Positions 41,000-47,063 of a stretch of DNA of 47,063 nt are shown here, in pieces. Within the stretch, counting starts at the first letter, position 1. Every line of letters starts with the position of its first letter. This DNA is from an uncultured Candidatus Melainabacteria bacterium (GTDB taxonomy: Bacteria > Cyanobacteriota > Vampirovibrionia > Gastranaerophilales > Gastranaerophilaceae), in NCBI GenBank assembly GCA_934757155.1, contig CAKVLI010000012.1, positions 1 to 47,063 of the forward strand. The letters are read 5' to 3'. The position numbers and the translations under genes were made by a program. The notes beneath the pieces are model-generated. The model did not search any database. It was not told where the DNA came from and was given only the letters and a program-made list of their open reading frames with translations.

Positions 41000-41772
41000 T
41001 TACGAAAACAGAACTGGATAAATTAGTTAAAAAATACGAAACACCTGAGTTTATCAAAGATGACCCGATTCAGTTTATGCACAAATACAAGGTTAAATCG
41101 GATTCGGAGCTTGCCGGATTTGTCGCGTCTTTGTTCGCTTACGGAAACAGAAAAGTCTTTATCAAAAAACTTGATGAGATTTTATCCAAAGCAAACGGAG
41201 ATGTCACAGGATTTGTTAAAAACGGGGATTTCTCTTCCCTAAAAGGTGTGGAGTACAGATTTTCTAAAGAGAGTGACATAATTCCGATTTTCGAGATATT
41301 GAGTCAACTGTATAACAAAAGTAAAGGTTTAGAGGAACTATTTGAATACAGTTGGCAAAATGCGGATGACTACACAAAATTTTTTCAAACTGTTGTGGAT
41401 TATTTTTATTCTCGTGCGCCAAAGACTGTCGGACAAGGGTTTTATCATATGATACCAAACCCTGCTAACGGCGGTGCAATGAAGAGGATGAACATGTTTT
41501 TAAGATGGATGGTAAGGAAACCGCCTGTAGATTTGGGAATTTGGGACTTTATGCAGCCAAAAGCCCTATTAATCCCACTTGACGTCCATGTCGCAAGAAT
41601 TTCCAGAGAAATGGGATTGCTGCAGAGAAAAAGTAATGACTTCAAAGCTGTAATTGAGCTTACAGAGAGACTCAGAGAGTTTTGTCCTGAGGATCCGGTA
41701 AAATATGATTTCGCAATGTTTGCTTTTGGTGTAGAATTAAATCGTAATAAGTTGGAGCTAAAAAATGGATAA
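40996..41772 (+). CDS. TIGR02757 (DUF2400) family protein
   Basis: A 258-residue protein of the TIGR02757 family, uncharacterised. Family-type parts are DPIQFMHKYKVKSDSELAGF, SLFAYGNRKVF, NMFLRWMVRKPPVDLG and PLDVHVARISREMGL. The last resembles the region of helix-hairpin-helix DNA glycosylases that follows the HhH motif, so a nucleic acid role is possible but unproved. It starts within the stop of tadA and overlaps the next gene by 8 nt. Confidence 0.88.
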   Translation: MITKTELDKLVKKYETPEFIKDDPIQFMHKYKVKSDSELAGFVASLFAYGNRKVFIKKLDEILSKANGDVTGFVKNGDFSSLKGVEYRFSKESDIIPIFEILSQLYNKSKGLEELFEYSWQNADDYTKFFQTVVDYFYSRAPKTVGQGFYHMIPNPANGGAMKRMNMFLRWMVRKPPVDLGIWDFMQPKALLIPLDVHVARISREMGLLQRKSNDFKAVIELTERLREFCPEDPVKYDFAMFAFGVELNRNKLELKNG

Positions 41773-42142
41773 ATTTGATGTAAGAAGTATGAAATTTATG
41801 GGAATATTACTGCTTATATGTCTTGTTTTCGCATTGGTCGTATGGCGTGCTTTTCAATATTTGCCGTCAGATGAGACCACACAAAATCAGCAGGAAATAA
41901 TCGTTCCCGGAGATAACACGGATGCTGATATAAAGTCTAACGACGAGGATTCTGAACAAGCCGATGACGAGGATGACGAAGAGGATGCAGACGATACAGA
42001 GGAAGAAGCTGATAATACAGACTCTCAAGCCGATGAACAGACCGTTAACTCTGAACCCGAAGCTACACCGTCTCAGGACCAATCAGCAGAATTTGAGCAA
42101 ATCAGAAACCTTGAAGAGATTAAAGTCCCTCAGGGTAGATAA
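41765..42142 (+). CDS. small membrane protein with acidic tail
   Basis: A 125-residue protein. A single membrane helix spans about 11-30 (FMGILLLICLVFALVVWRAF). The rest is rich in Asp, Glu, Gln and Thr with runs of acidic residues near 58-78, and is probably disordered. No domain is recognised. It is last in the run that begins with obg. Confidence 0.7.
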   Translation: MDKFDVRSMKFMGILLLICLVFALVVWRAFQYLPSDETTQNQQEIIVPGDNTDADIKSNDEDSEQADDEDDEEDADDTEEEADNTDSQADEQTVNSEPEATPSQDQSAEFEQIRNLEEIKVPQGR

Positions 42143-42156
42143 TAAAATACATAAAA

Positions 42157-42214
42157 GGGTAAATTTTGGTTAACAAACACTTGATTTAACTTATTGTTTA
42201 TAGTAAATTTACCC
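42157..42214 (+). promoter_or_regulatory. 10-bp inverted repeat around the rpsO promoter
   Basis: GGGTAAATTT at 42157-42166 and AAATTTACCC at 42205-42214 are perfect inverse copies. Between them lies a -10-like TATAGT at 42199-42204. The repeat may be an operator or a long hairpin in read-through RNA. Confidence 0.5.
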
Positions 42215-42311
42215 GTGTAGAGTGCTTACGCCAATATGACACTCACATCGGAGCCGAAAGACTTGTAGTCGATAACAAGTACAGACGTTCCAAACAAAAA
42301 GGAAAAACAGT
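42215..42311 (+). promoter_or_regulatory. structured leader of rpsO
   Basis: The leader can fold into two stems. GAGTG at 42220-42224 pairs with CACTC at 42240-42244. GGAGC at 42250-42254 pairs with GTTCC at 42287-42291, enclosing a 6-bp stem ACTTGT (42261) with ACAAGT (42275). Many bacteria have rpsO leaders that bind S15 for feedback control, and this is a candidate. It shares no obvious sequence with the E. coli site. Confidence 0.5.
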
Positions 42312-42575
42312 ATGAACCTAAAAAACAAACAGGAAATCATAGAAAAATTTGGAGCAACTGCTAAGGACACCGGTTCTGCAGAAGTTCAAATCGCTATGTT
42401 GACCCAAAAAATTTCTGAATTAACAGAACACATGAAAGCTAACAAGAAAGACTTCGCTACAAAACGTGGTCTTTTGATGATGGTTGGTAAAAGAAAAAGA
42501 CTTCTTTCTTACCTTAAAGAGAAAAATCTTGAAGGTTACAGAAGCCTTATCAAAGAACTTAATATCAGAGGTTAA
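42312..42575 (+). CDS. rpsO: 30S ribosomal protein S15
   Basis: An 87-residue S15, which binds the 16S rRNA central domain. The family motifs DTGSAEVQIAMLTQKI, LTEHMKANKKDF and GKRKRLLSYLKEKN are all present and the length is standard. AAGG lies about 10 bases before the ATG. pnp, its frequent neighbour, does not follow; a terminator does. Confidence 0.98.
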   Translation: MNLKNKQEIIEKFGATAKDTGSAEVQIAMLTQKISELTEHMKANKKDFATKRGLLMMVGKRKRLLSYLKEKNLEGYRSLIKELNIRG

Positions 42576-42576
42576 T

Positions 42577-42606
42577 AAAAAATCCGTCCGGTTGGACGGA
42601 TTTTTT
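42577..42606. terminator. bidirectional terminator after rpsO
   Basis: Thirteen-base arms at 42577-42589 and 42594-42606, AAAAAATCCGTCC and its inverse, enclose a GGTT loop. Six T on each strand follow the GC stem, so it can end both rpsO and the coiled-coil gene on the other strand. Confidence 0.93.
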
Positions 42607-42621
42607 ATTTCTAAATATTTT

Positions 42622-43524
42622 CTATGCGTTTTGGTCTTTCAGTATCTTCTCAATATCGCCGCTATATAATTCGTACAATTTTGTTATTGATGGTGTAACA
42701 TTATCGCCCAAGTCTTCATAGGTATCTTTTAATTCTTTAGCTGCTTCTTTCAAGCCTTTTTCATCATTAGGATTTTTCATTGCTTTTCTGTAAGCGTCCG
42801 CAGCCTTGCTAAATATTTTTAAATCACCTGTTTTTGACTTTACCCCGCCATCTTCCATATCACTGATTTGACGATCCAAATCAAGCACTTGCTGCATTTT
42901 GTTACTCAATTTGTTGTACTCTTTTCCAAGAGCATTAATTTGTTTTTCGTAGTCTGCCGTCAAAGTATTAGCTTCTTTTTGAGCAGTCTCAATTTCCTTT
43001 TCTTTAGCCGTTATATCTGATTTTAATTTTTCAACTTCTGCTTGAATACCCGCTTTATCCTCTTCGGATGCACCTTGCAGTTCGCCTAACTTTGCAGTCA
43101 AAGCATCCTGCAAGCTTCCGAGTTCACCTTGCAAACCTGTAATTTCAGAGTTTTTCGTCTGAATTTCGCTATCTGCTTCATCTTTAAGAGATTTTATTTC
43201 ATTAAGCTTATCGTCTTGAATTGTATTAAATTCTGTAGTTTCTTTCGCACCAATTTGTTCCATCAACACGTGACGCTCTTTTTGAAGCTCTTTCAAAGTT
43301 TCTTCTTTTGCTTCTTCTGTGGTAACATTTTTTGACTTGTTCTCAATTTTAGCAGCAGTGTGACTTGCAACCTTCATGAAAATACTAGGTCCGAGCTGTG
43401 CTAAAGTTAATCCTAATAAAGAATGACTGGATGCACCGCGCAAACGATTTTCTTTGGCTACATCAATTTGCTCGCCGTTTCTTAATGTATAAATTTTTGC
43501 ACTTCCGTCTGAAATTGCACCCAT
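42622..43524 (-). CDS. coiled-coil protein, 300 residues
   Basis: An unrecognised protein. After a short N-terminal region and a weak hydrophobic stretch (SLLGLTLAQLGPSIFM), residues about 65-215 form a long coiled coil with EAKEETLKELQKERHVLM and EKLKSDITAKEKEIETAQ. The C-terminal 80 residues are helical with a different texture. AAGGA sits seven bases before the ATG. Its promoter shares a bipartite motif with that of the next coiled-coil gene. A structural or surface role is possible. Confidence 0.75.
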   Translation of the reverse strand: MGAISDGSAKIYTLRNGEQIDVAKENRLRGASSHSLLGLTLAQLGPSIFMKVASHTAAKIENKSKNVTTEEAKEETLKELQKERHVLMEQIGAKETTEFNTIQDDKLNEIKSLKDEADSEIQTKNSEITGLQGELGSLQDALTAKLGELQGASEEDKAGIQAEVEKLKSDITAKEKEIETAQKEANTLTADYEKQINALGKEYNKLSNKMQQVLDLDRQISDMEDGGVKSKTGDLKIFSKAADAYRKAMKNPNDEKGLKEAAKELKDTYEDLGDNVTPSITKLYELYSGDIEKILKDQNA

Positions 43525-43542
43525 CTTCTTATCCTTGTGTTA

Positions 43543-43614
43543 TCTTACATATATATAAAGTCATAAAAAAATATCCGATTTCACTATCGGATATTTTTGT
43601 TACAAAACTTAATA
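43543..43614 (-). promoter_or_regulatory. bipartite promoter motif, copy A
   Basis: The plus-strand 18-mer TTGTTACAAAACTTAATA is at 43597-43614. After exactly 36 bases on the minus strand comes CTTTATATATATGTAAGA at 43560-43543, a -10-like block, 18 nt before the ATG at 43524. Copy B at 44668-44739 has the same 18-mer, the same 36-base gap and a block differing by one base. Confidence 0.65.
43567..43598 (-). terminator. terminator of the gene ending at 43628
   Basis: AAAAATATCCGAT at 43567-43579 and ATCGGATATTTTT at 43586-43598 pair perfectly around TTCACT, with a T run on each strand. On the minus strand it follows the 43628 stop by about 30 nt. It lies inside the 36-base gap of promoter copy A. 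Confidence 0.88.
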
Positions 43615-43627
43615 TAGGGAGAATTTC

Positions 43628-44647
43628 TTACGATTTCTTGTTCTCCGGATAAATCAAATCAAACGCTTCAACTATTTTCGCGCTCTTTTCGTCACCGGAC
43701 ATATTATCATAAATTAATTTAATTTTATTTTTCCATTCTTTCTTCTTATCACTACTTGCTGTTTGATATTCTTTTACTGCTCTGAAGAAATCACGTTTAG
43801 TAAAACTAGCCTCAGCTTTTGTGCTATATGAACCGTCTTCTGCTTGCGCAAACTTGTCATTCAATTCAGTTGTGCTAACCCTATTGAATTTATTTCCATT
43901 AGCTTTATCAAGAATTTGTTCGTTCTGAACTCCTTGCAGTTCATCGCGCTGTGAAACAAGTTCTCTAAGACTACTTTGGACTTTATCAATTTCTGTTTCT
44001 CTGGCATTTTTAGCTTTTTCTGCAGCAGGAATAGTTGTTTCTTCTAATTTTTTGATTTCTTTTTCTAAATTTTCTTTGTCACTTAAAGCTTTTTTTGCAG
44101 CCTCGGCGTCAGCTTTTAGCTGATCAATGTCGTTCGGTTGAGGATCTTTTTTTTCTGCATTTTCATATTTTTCCATTATCATTCTGTATACATCTTTTGC
44201 TTCATAGTTACTAAGCGATTCTTTTTTGTCATTTAGTTCATTATTCAAAGTTGCAACTCTTTGACCGGCAGGATCTTCGTCTATATCATAAGACAAAGCC
44301 TCTTCAACACTGTCACAGCCAAGTTTTTGTACACTTGCATTTATTTGTTTATTCAAACCTTTAAGGTCAGCTTCTACATTTTTTGTAGAAGTTTCTTGTT
44401 TGTACGCAATAAACTGGTTCAGAACATTACCGCCAATTTGCATAAGAACATTCCCGAGCGCAAAACCAGCCATAGCATTATAATTATAAGTCCCGTTACA
44501 GCTGTTATAAAAAATATTATTCAAGCCATAACCACTAAAGATATTTCCTATACCACCGAATCCGACATTACCAAAACCGCTGCAGCTGTTATAACTGCCA
44601 AAGCCGGTATTATACATATTCATCATATTGTAATTAGTAAATGTCAT
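43628..44647 (-). CDS. protein with Gly/Asn/Tyr-rich N-terminus and coiled coil
   Basis: A 339-residue protein of unknown family. The first 60 residues are low-complexity and rich in Asn, Gly, Tyr, Phe and Ser (for example NMMNMYNTGFGSYNSCSGFG), like prion-type or adhesive segments. A short hydrophobic part (AMAGFALGNVLMQIGGNVL) follows. From about 90 to 270 it is a charged coiled coil. The start at 44647 is preferred to an upstream TTG. Its promoter shares a motif with the next gene, and a terminator follows it. Confidence 0.72.
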   Translation of the reverse strand: MTFTNYNMMNMYNTGFGSYNSCSGFGNVGFGGIGNIFSGYGLNNIFYNSCNGTYNYNAMAGFALGNVLMQIGGNVLNQFIAYKQETSTKNVEADLKGLNKQINASVQKLGCDSVEEALSYDIDEDPAGQRVATLNNELNDKKESLSNYEAKDVYRMIMEKYENAEKKDPQPNDIDQLKADAEAAKKALSDKENLEKEIKKLEETTIPAAEKAKNARETEIDKVQSSLRELVSQRDELQGVQNEQILDKANGNKFNRVSTTELNDKFAQAEDGSYSTKAEASFTKRDFFRAVKEYQTASSDKKKEWKNKIKLIYDNMSGDEKSAKIVEAFDLIYPENKKS

Positions 44648-44667
44648 CTTAATATCTTTCGTCTTAC

Positions 44668-44739
44668 TCTTACAAATATATAAAGTGTTCAAAATTCAGA
44701 CGATTTCAGGATTGATATTAATTGTTACAAAACTTAATA
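44668..44739 (-). promoter_or_regulatory. bipartite promoter motif, copy B
   Basis: TTGTTACAAAACTTAATA lies at 44722-44739 and CTTTATATATTTGTAAGA on the minus strand at 44685-44668, 36 bases apart. The block ends 20 nt before the ATG at 44647. Confidence 0.65.
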
Positions 44740-44758
44740 ATTAATATGAGATACAAAA

Positions 44759-45559
44759 TTATTTTGCAAACAGGTTCGTATTATTATCCAAGAACTCTGT
44801 AAGATTAAATGTCTTTCCGTCTAAATGCTCATCCAGTTGCTTGAAGGTATCCAAGTTTTCAGAGATTTTACTAATAGGAGTTTTGTTAGTCAAAAATGGG
44901 AAAGTGTTAATTTCGCAAGTAGTTTTTGCTTTCTCCGCAGCTTTGATTACTTCCGGTAAAACTTGTAATTTTTCTAACTGAACGTCAGGTGAGATAAAAC
45001 TCTTTATTCCGTCTGCGAAACTTCTTTCTTTAGAAAAATCCATCAAAAATCCGCCTTTAAGGGTTGAATCAGCAATATTACCCACTAATGGCGCTGTTGC
45101 TTTCATATAAGATGCGGCTTCTTTGCAATCATACAAAGGTGAGATTGACGCTAATGCGTATTTTGATGCAATTGTGTCAGAGTTATCAATAATAGCTTGT
45201 GATAATTCAATCGCCTCCGGATTTTCCTTTGAAACCTTAGGGAGTTTTTCCATTAAGAATTGGAAAAAGTTCTTGTTCTCTGCTCCAATTTTTTTAATAT
45301 CAATTCTTTTGTTTACAAGTTCATGAGTATTTGCAAGTTCACATACATCAGAAACCAAGCCGAGATGTTTCGGGTTCATAGACTTTAATTCATTTTTGAA
45401 TTTAGCTACTTCAGGAAATTTTTGTGCGAAATAATCAATATTCTCCAATAGTTGTTGTGTAGTTCTTTTGTCGGGTTCTCTTTTTATATTTCCAAACTGC
45501 GTCCATCCGCCATTACAAATTCTTCTTGTCAAAGTAGGTTGATTTGATATTAAAGCCAT
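44759..45559 (-). CDS. hypothetical helical protein, 266 residues
   Basis: No family is recognised. It is mostly helical with no signal peptide or membrane segment and only scattered cysteines. A helical-repeat texture (ENIDYFAQKFPEVAKFKNEL, LPEVIKAAEKAKTTCEI) suggests a binding scaffold. AAAGGAG lies eight bases before the ATG. It stops only 20 nt before promoter copy B. Confidence 0.68.
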   Translation of the reverse strand: MALISNQPTLTRRICNGGWTQFGNIKREPDKRTTQQLLENIDYFAQKFPEVAKFKNELKSMNPKHLGLVSDVCELANTHELVNKRIDIKKIGAENKNFFQFLMEKLPKVSKENPEAIELSQAIIDNSDTIASKYALASISPLYDCKEAASYMKATAPLVGNIADSTLKGGFLMDFSKERSFADGIKSFISPDVQLEKLQVLPEVIKAAEKAKTTCEINTFPFLTNKTPISKISENLDTFKQLDEHLDGKTFNLTEFLDNNTNLFAK

Positions 45560-45620
45560 AGCAATACTCCTTTTCTACACCAAAACTCGTGAAAAAATAT
45601 TTTTGCTATGGCAGAGATTA

Positions 45621-46514
45621 TTATAATTCATAAAATTCGGTGCCATACAAATCAATGATTATTTCTCTTACTTCTTGTAACATCGTTTCATTTTTACATG
45701 TTTTATAGTATTTTGCAGCACAAATTAAATAAACATATGCATTGTCATTTTCGCCTATTTGTATGTATGCCTTTCCCAAATTGAAATACACATCCCCCAA
45801 TATATCATCTGTAATGAGAATATTATTTTTTATCAGATATTGATAACATTTAAGACACTTCCTATAATCCCTTATTGCGAGTCTATAATTTCCATTTAAC
45901 ATATGAATGTTTCCTCGATAATAAAATGAGGTATTATCCTGTTTTGGTGCATATTTTATTGCTAAATTAAAATTGTTTAATGCTTCCTTATAATTATCCA
46001 TTAAATAATATATTTGACCTCTTAGGCAATAAAAGTGATGTGATTTAGTTTTACCTTCTACTATCTTGTCAGAAATAGCAATAGCTTCATCTAGTTCACC
46101 TTTTAAGATGTATAGAGATATTTTTCCATTATAAGGTGATATGTATTTGGGATTTAATGATATAGCCTTGTCATAATCAGCAAGCGCATCATCATATTTT
46201 TTTAACATTTTATATGCATTACCACGATTATTATATAAGTTTTCTGCTTCTGGATAATCATTGATGCACGTTGTATAAATCTTAATTAGATTTCCAAACT
46301 GGTGTCTGCGGTTATAATATGTAGTTATTTCAGGTAACGTTCTTAAATTACACTTATAATTCTTCGCAAAATCATCCAAAGTTTCTTCGCCATTGATATT
46401 ATCAGATTGATATGACATTTTTAGAGAATAAAATTTATCTTCATAATTAACAGCAAAAACGCTTGTCGATACACAAATAACAGTAAATAATGTTAATAAA
46501 AACTTCTTTTTCAT
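45621..46514 (-). CDS. exported TPR protein
   Basis: A 297-residue protein. The start MKKKFLLTLFTVICV gives a clear signal peptide that ends near AVNY. At least five TPR units follow, for example AENLYNNRGNAYKMLKKYDD, ALADYDKAISLNPKYISPYN, ALNNFNLAIKYAPKQ and GDVYFNLGKAYIQIGE. The ATG at 46514 is preferred over an upstream TTG because of the signal peptide. A TATAAT box with TG before it lies at 46561-46569. The ribosome site is weak. It probably works as a scaffold outside the inner membrane. Confidence 0.83.
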   Translation of the reverse strand: MKKKFLLTLFTVICVSTSVFAVNYEDKFYSLKMSYQSDNINGEETLDDFAKNYKCNLRTLPEITTYYNRRHQFGNLIKIYTTCINDYPEAENLYNNRGNAYKMLKKYDDALADYDKAISLNPKYISPYNGKISLYILKGELDEAIAISDKIVEGKTKSHHFYCLRGQIYYLMDNYKEALNNFNLAIKYAPKQDNTSFYYRGNIHMLNGNYRLAIRDYRKCLKCYQYLIKNNILITDDILGDVYFNLGKAYIQIGENDNAYVYLICAAKYYKTCKNETMLQEVREIIIDLYGTEFYEL

Positions 46515-46560
46515 ATACTTTCGCAATTTTATTTTGAAATTAAACTGACCTTTATTCTCA

Positions 46561-46569
46561 ATTATAACA
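46561..46569 (-). promoter_or_regulatory. extended -10 promoter of the TPR gene
   Basis: On the minus strand TGTTATAAT is a full extended -10. The start would be near 46554, leaving a leader of about 40 nt before the ATG at 46514. Confidence 0.55.
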
Positions 46570-46599
46570 TTAAATGGCAAACTGTAGCGATGTGTTCTT

Positions 46600-46782
46600 T
46601 TTATCTGGAGATGAAGAGACTTCTCTTGGATTTACTCCACGCTCGGAAAGCTTCGCTATCGAACCTTCGGTTCTAGTAAGCTCAGTTTCCTCGCTATCCG
46701 AACTAACTCACGTTGTTCGTGTCGTCCGTACGTAAATCCGCCGAACTCCCTCAGGGGAGTCTCGCTGCTAAATACACCAAAT
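46600..46782. repeat. structured spacer with a decayed tRNA-Leu 3' end
   Basis: No gene is seen. ATGAAGAGACT near 46609 repeats the 3' part of the tRNA-Leu at 46822. TACTCCACGCTC near 46625 resembles the tRNA's ACTCCCACGCT. GGATTTAC near 46619 and GTAAATCC near 46731 are inverse copies that bound about 120 nt. Inside are GAACC-TTC-GGTTC, and after them ACTCCC with GGGAGT around 46745-46760. It looks like a broken tRNA-Leu copy invaded by palindromic DNA. Confidence 0.45.
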
Positions 46783-46808
46783 AAAAAAGAAGTACTTTCC
46801 AGTACTTC
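46783..46808 (-). terminator. terminator of tRNA-Leu
   Basis: GAAGTACT at 46789-46796 pairs with AGTACTTC at 46801-46808 around TTCC. On the minus strand six T follow. It lies nine bases after the tRNA 3' end. Confidence 0.9.
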
Positions 46809-46816
46809 CTTTTATT

Positions 46817-46895
46817 TGGGCATGAAGAGACTCGAACTCCCACGCTTTCGCACTAGTTCCTAAGACTAGCGTGTCTACCATTCCACCACATGCCC
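46817..46895 (-). tRNA. tRNA-Leu (anticodon TAG)
   Basis: The acceptor GGGCATG pairs with CATGCCC, with A as the discriminator base. The anticodon stem is CTAGT / ACTAG with loop CTTAGGA, so the anticodon is TAG, reading CUN codons. A variable arm TGCGAAAGCG and a T arm GGGAG / CTCTT with TTCGAGT follow. The 79-nt length is a little short for a class II tRNA. CCA is not encoded. Confidence 0.92.
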
Positions 46896-47063
46896 ATATT
46901 CAATTGTCATAAACGAGCTTCGCTCGTTGGCGTGTCTACCACCTCTCAGAAAACGTGACATTTAGTCACCTTTTCTTCGGCAGAGTACCACATGCCCATA
47001 TTCAATTGTCATAAACGAGCTTCGCTCGTTGGCGTGTCTACCACCTCTCAGAAAACGTGACAT
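46885..47063. repeat. 102-bp tandem repeat built from tRNA-Leu 5' pieces
   Basis: The unit 46885-46986 repeats at 46987-47063, identical over all 77 bases before the window ends. On the minus strand each unit holds GGGCATGTGGT and GGTGGTAGACACGC, which are the acceptor and D-arm of the tRNA-Leu. A hairpin (GAAAACGTGAC with GTCACCTTTTC) separates them and AACGAGC-GAA-GCTCGTT follows. The array begins in the tRNA itself. The window probably ends at an assembly break caused by this repeat. Confidence 0.8.

Noticed and set aside
46600..46782. Second intact tRNA gene
   Set aside because: Only pieces of the T arm and acceptor 3' side match; no anticodon arm or full cloverleaf can be drawn.
46885..47063. 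CRISPR array
   Set aside because: The whole 102-bp unit repeats, spacer included, and it is made of tRNA pieces; there is no constant repeat with varied spacers and no cas gene.

Overview
The window looks like a chromosomal stretch from an AT-rich member of the non-photosynthetic cyanobacterial sister lineage (Gastranaerophilales / Vampirovibrionia, 'Melainabacteria'). The grounds are an Amidase_3 enzyme with N-terminal AMIN-type domains, a DUF1822-like protein, several lineage-type proteins with an N-terminal S-F-K-G/S motif, low GC, and a non-sporulating gene set that still carries spmAB. No phage, insertion sequence or CRISPR array was seen, and most of it reads as core chromosome. Taxonomy is an inference from gene content.

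Layout. 1-87: end of a tRNA and a spacer. 88-11652 (minus): nadB-nadC, a TPR protein, a zincin-like protein overlapping cutA, a GlcD-type oxidase, and a coding region for a coiled-coil protein of about 1,970 residues. 11769-13208: spmA-spmB and a small zinc-ribbon protein. 13209-16198: a regulatory region, a membrane protein and a lytic transglycosylase. 16396-22817 (plus): an uncharacterised three-gene operon made of a membrane protein with a TonB-C-like end, a very acidic protein with a C-terminal HTH, and a triple zinc ribbon / P-loop NTPase / TPR protein. 22819-29509: a hypothetical gene, orphan recF, a Memo-AMMECR1 fusion, lineage-specific and TPR proteins, an MBL-fold hydrolase and a metallophosphoesterase. 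29686-32685 (plus): a 42-residue small protein, then amidase and murI for the cell wall. 32675-35280 (minus): histidine kinase, Nudix, AroH chorismate mutase and receiver-only regulator in one overlapping operon. 35345-37506 (plus): FliO-like, NeuB-like and KdsC-like genes. Then tsaD (minus), and obg, a lipoprotein, tadA, a TIGR02757 gene, a membrane protein and rpsO (plus). The right end holds coiled-coil and TPR proteins (minus), tRNA-Leu, and a 102-bp tandem repeat built from tRNA-Leu pieces that runs off the window.

The genome is tightly packed. Most convergent gene pairs overlap or nearly touch at their 3' ends without a terminator, and many same-strand neighbours share ATGA-type overlaps. 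Regulation can be read in several places. tsaD and recF have -10 boxes that place the predicted transcription start on the A of the ATG. Two divergent operons share one overlapping, nearly symmetric pair of extended -10 boxes. A bipartite motif (TTGTWACAA plus a conserved -10-like block) precedes three lineage-specific structural-looking genes with spacing that differs by whole helical turns.
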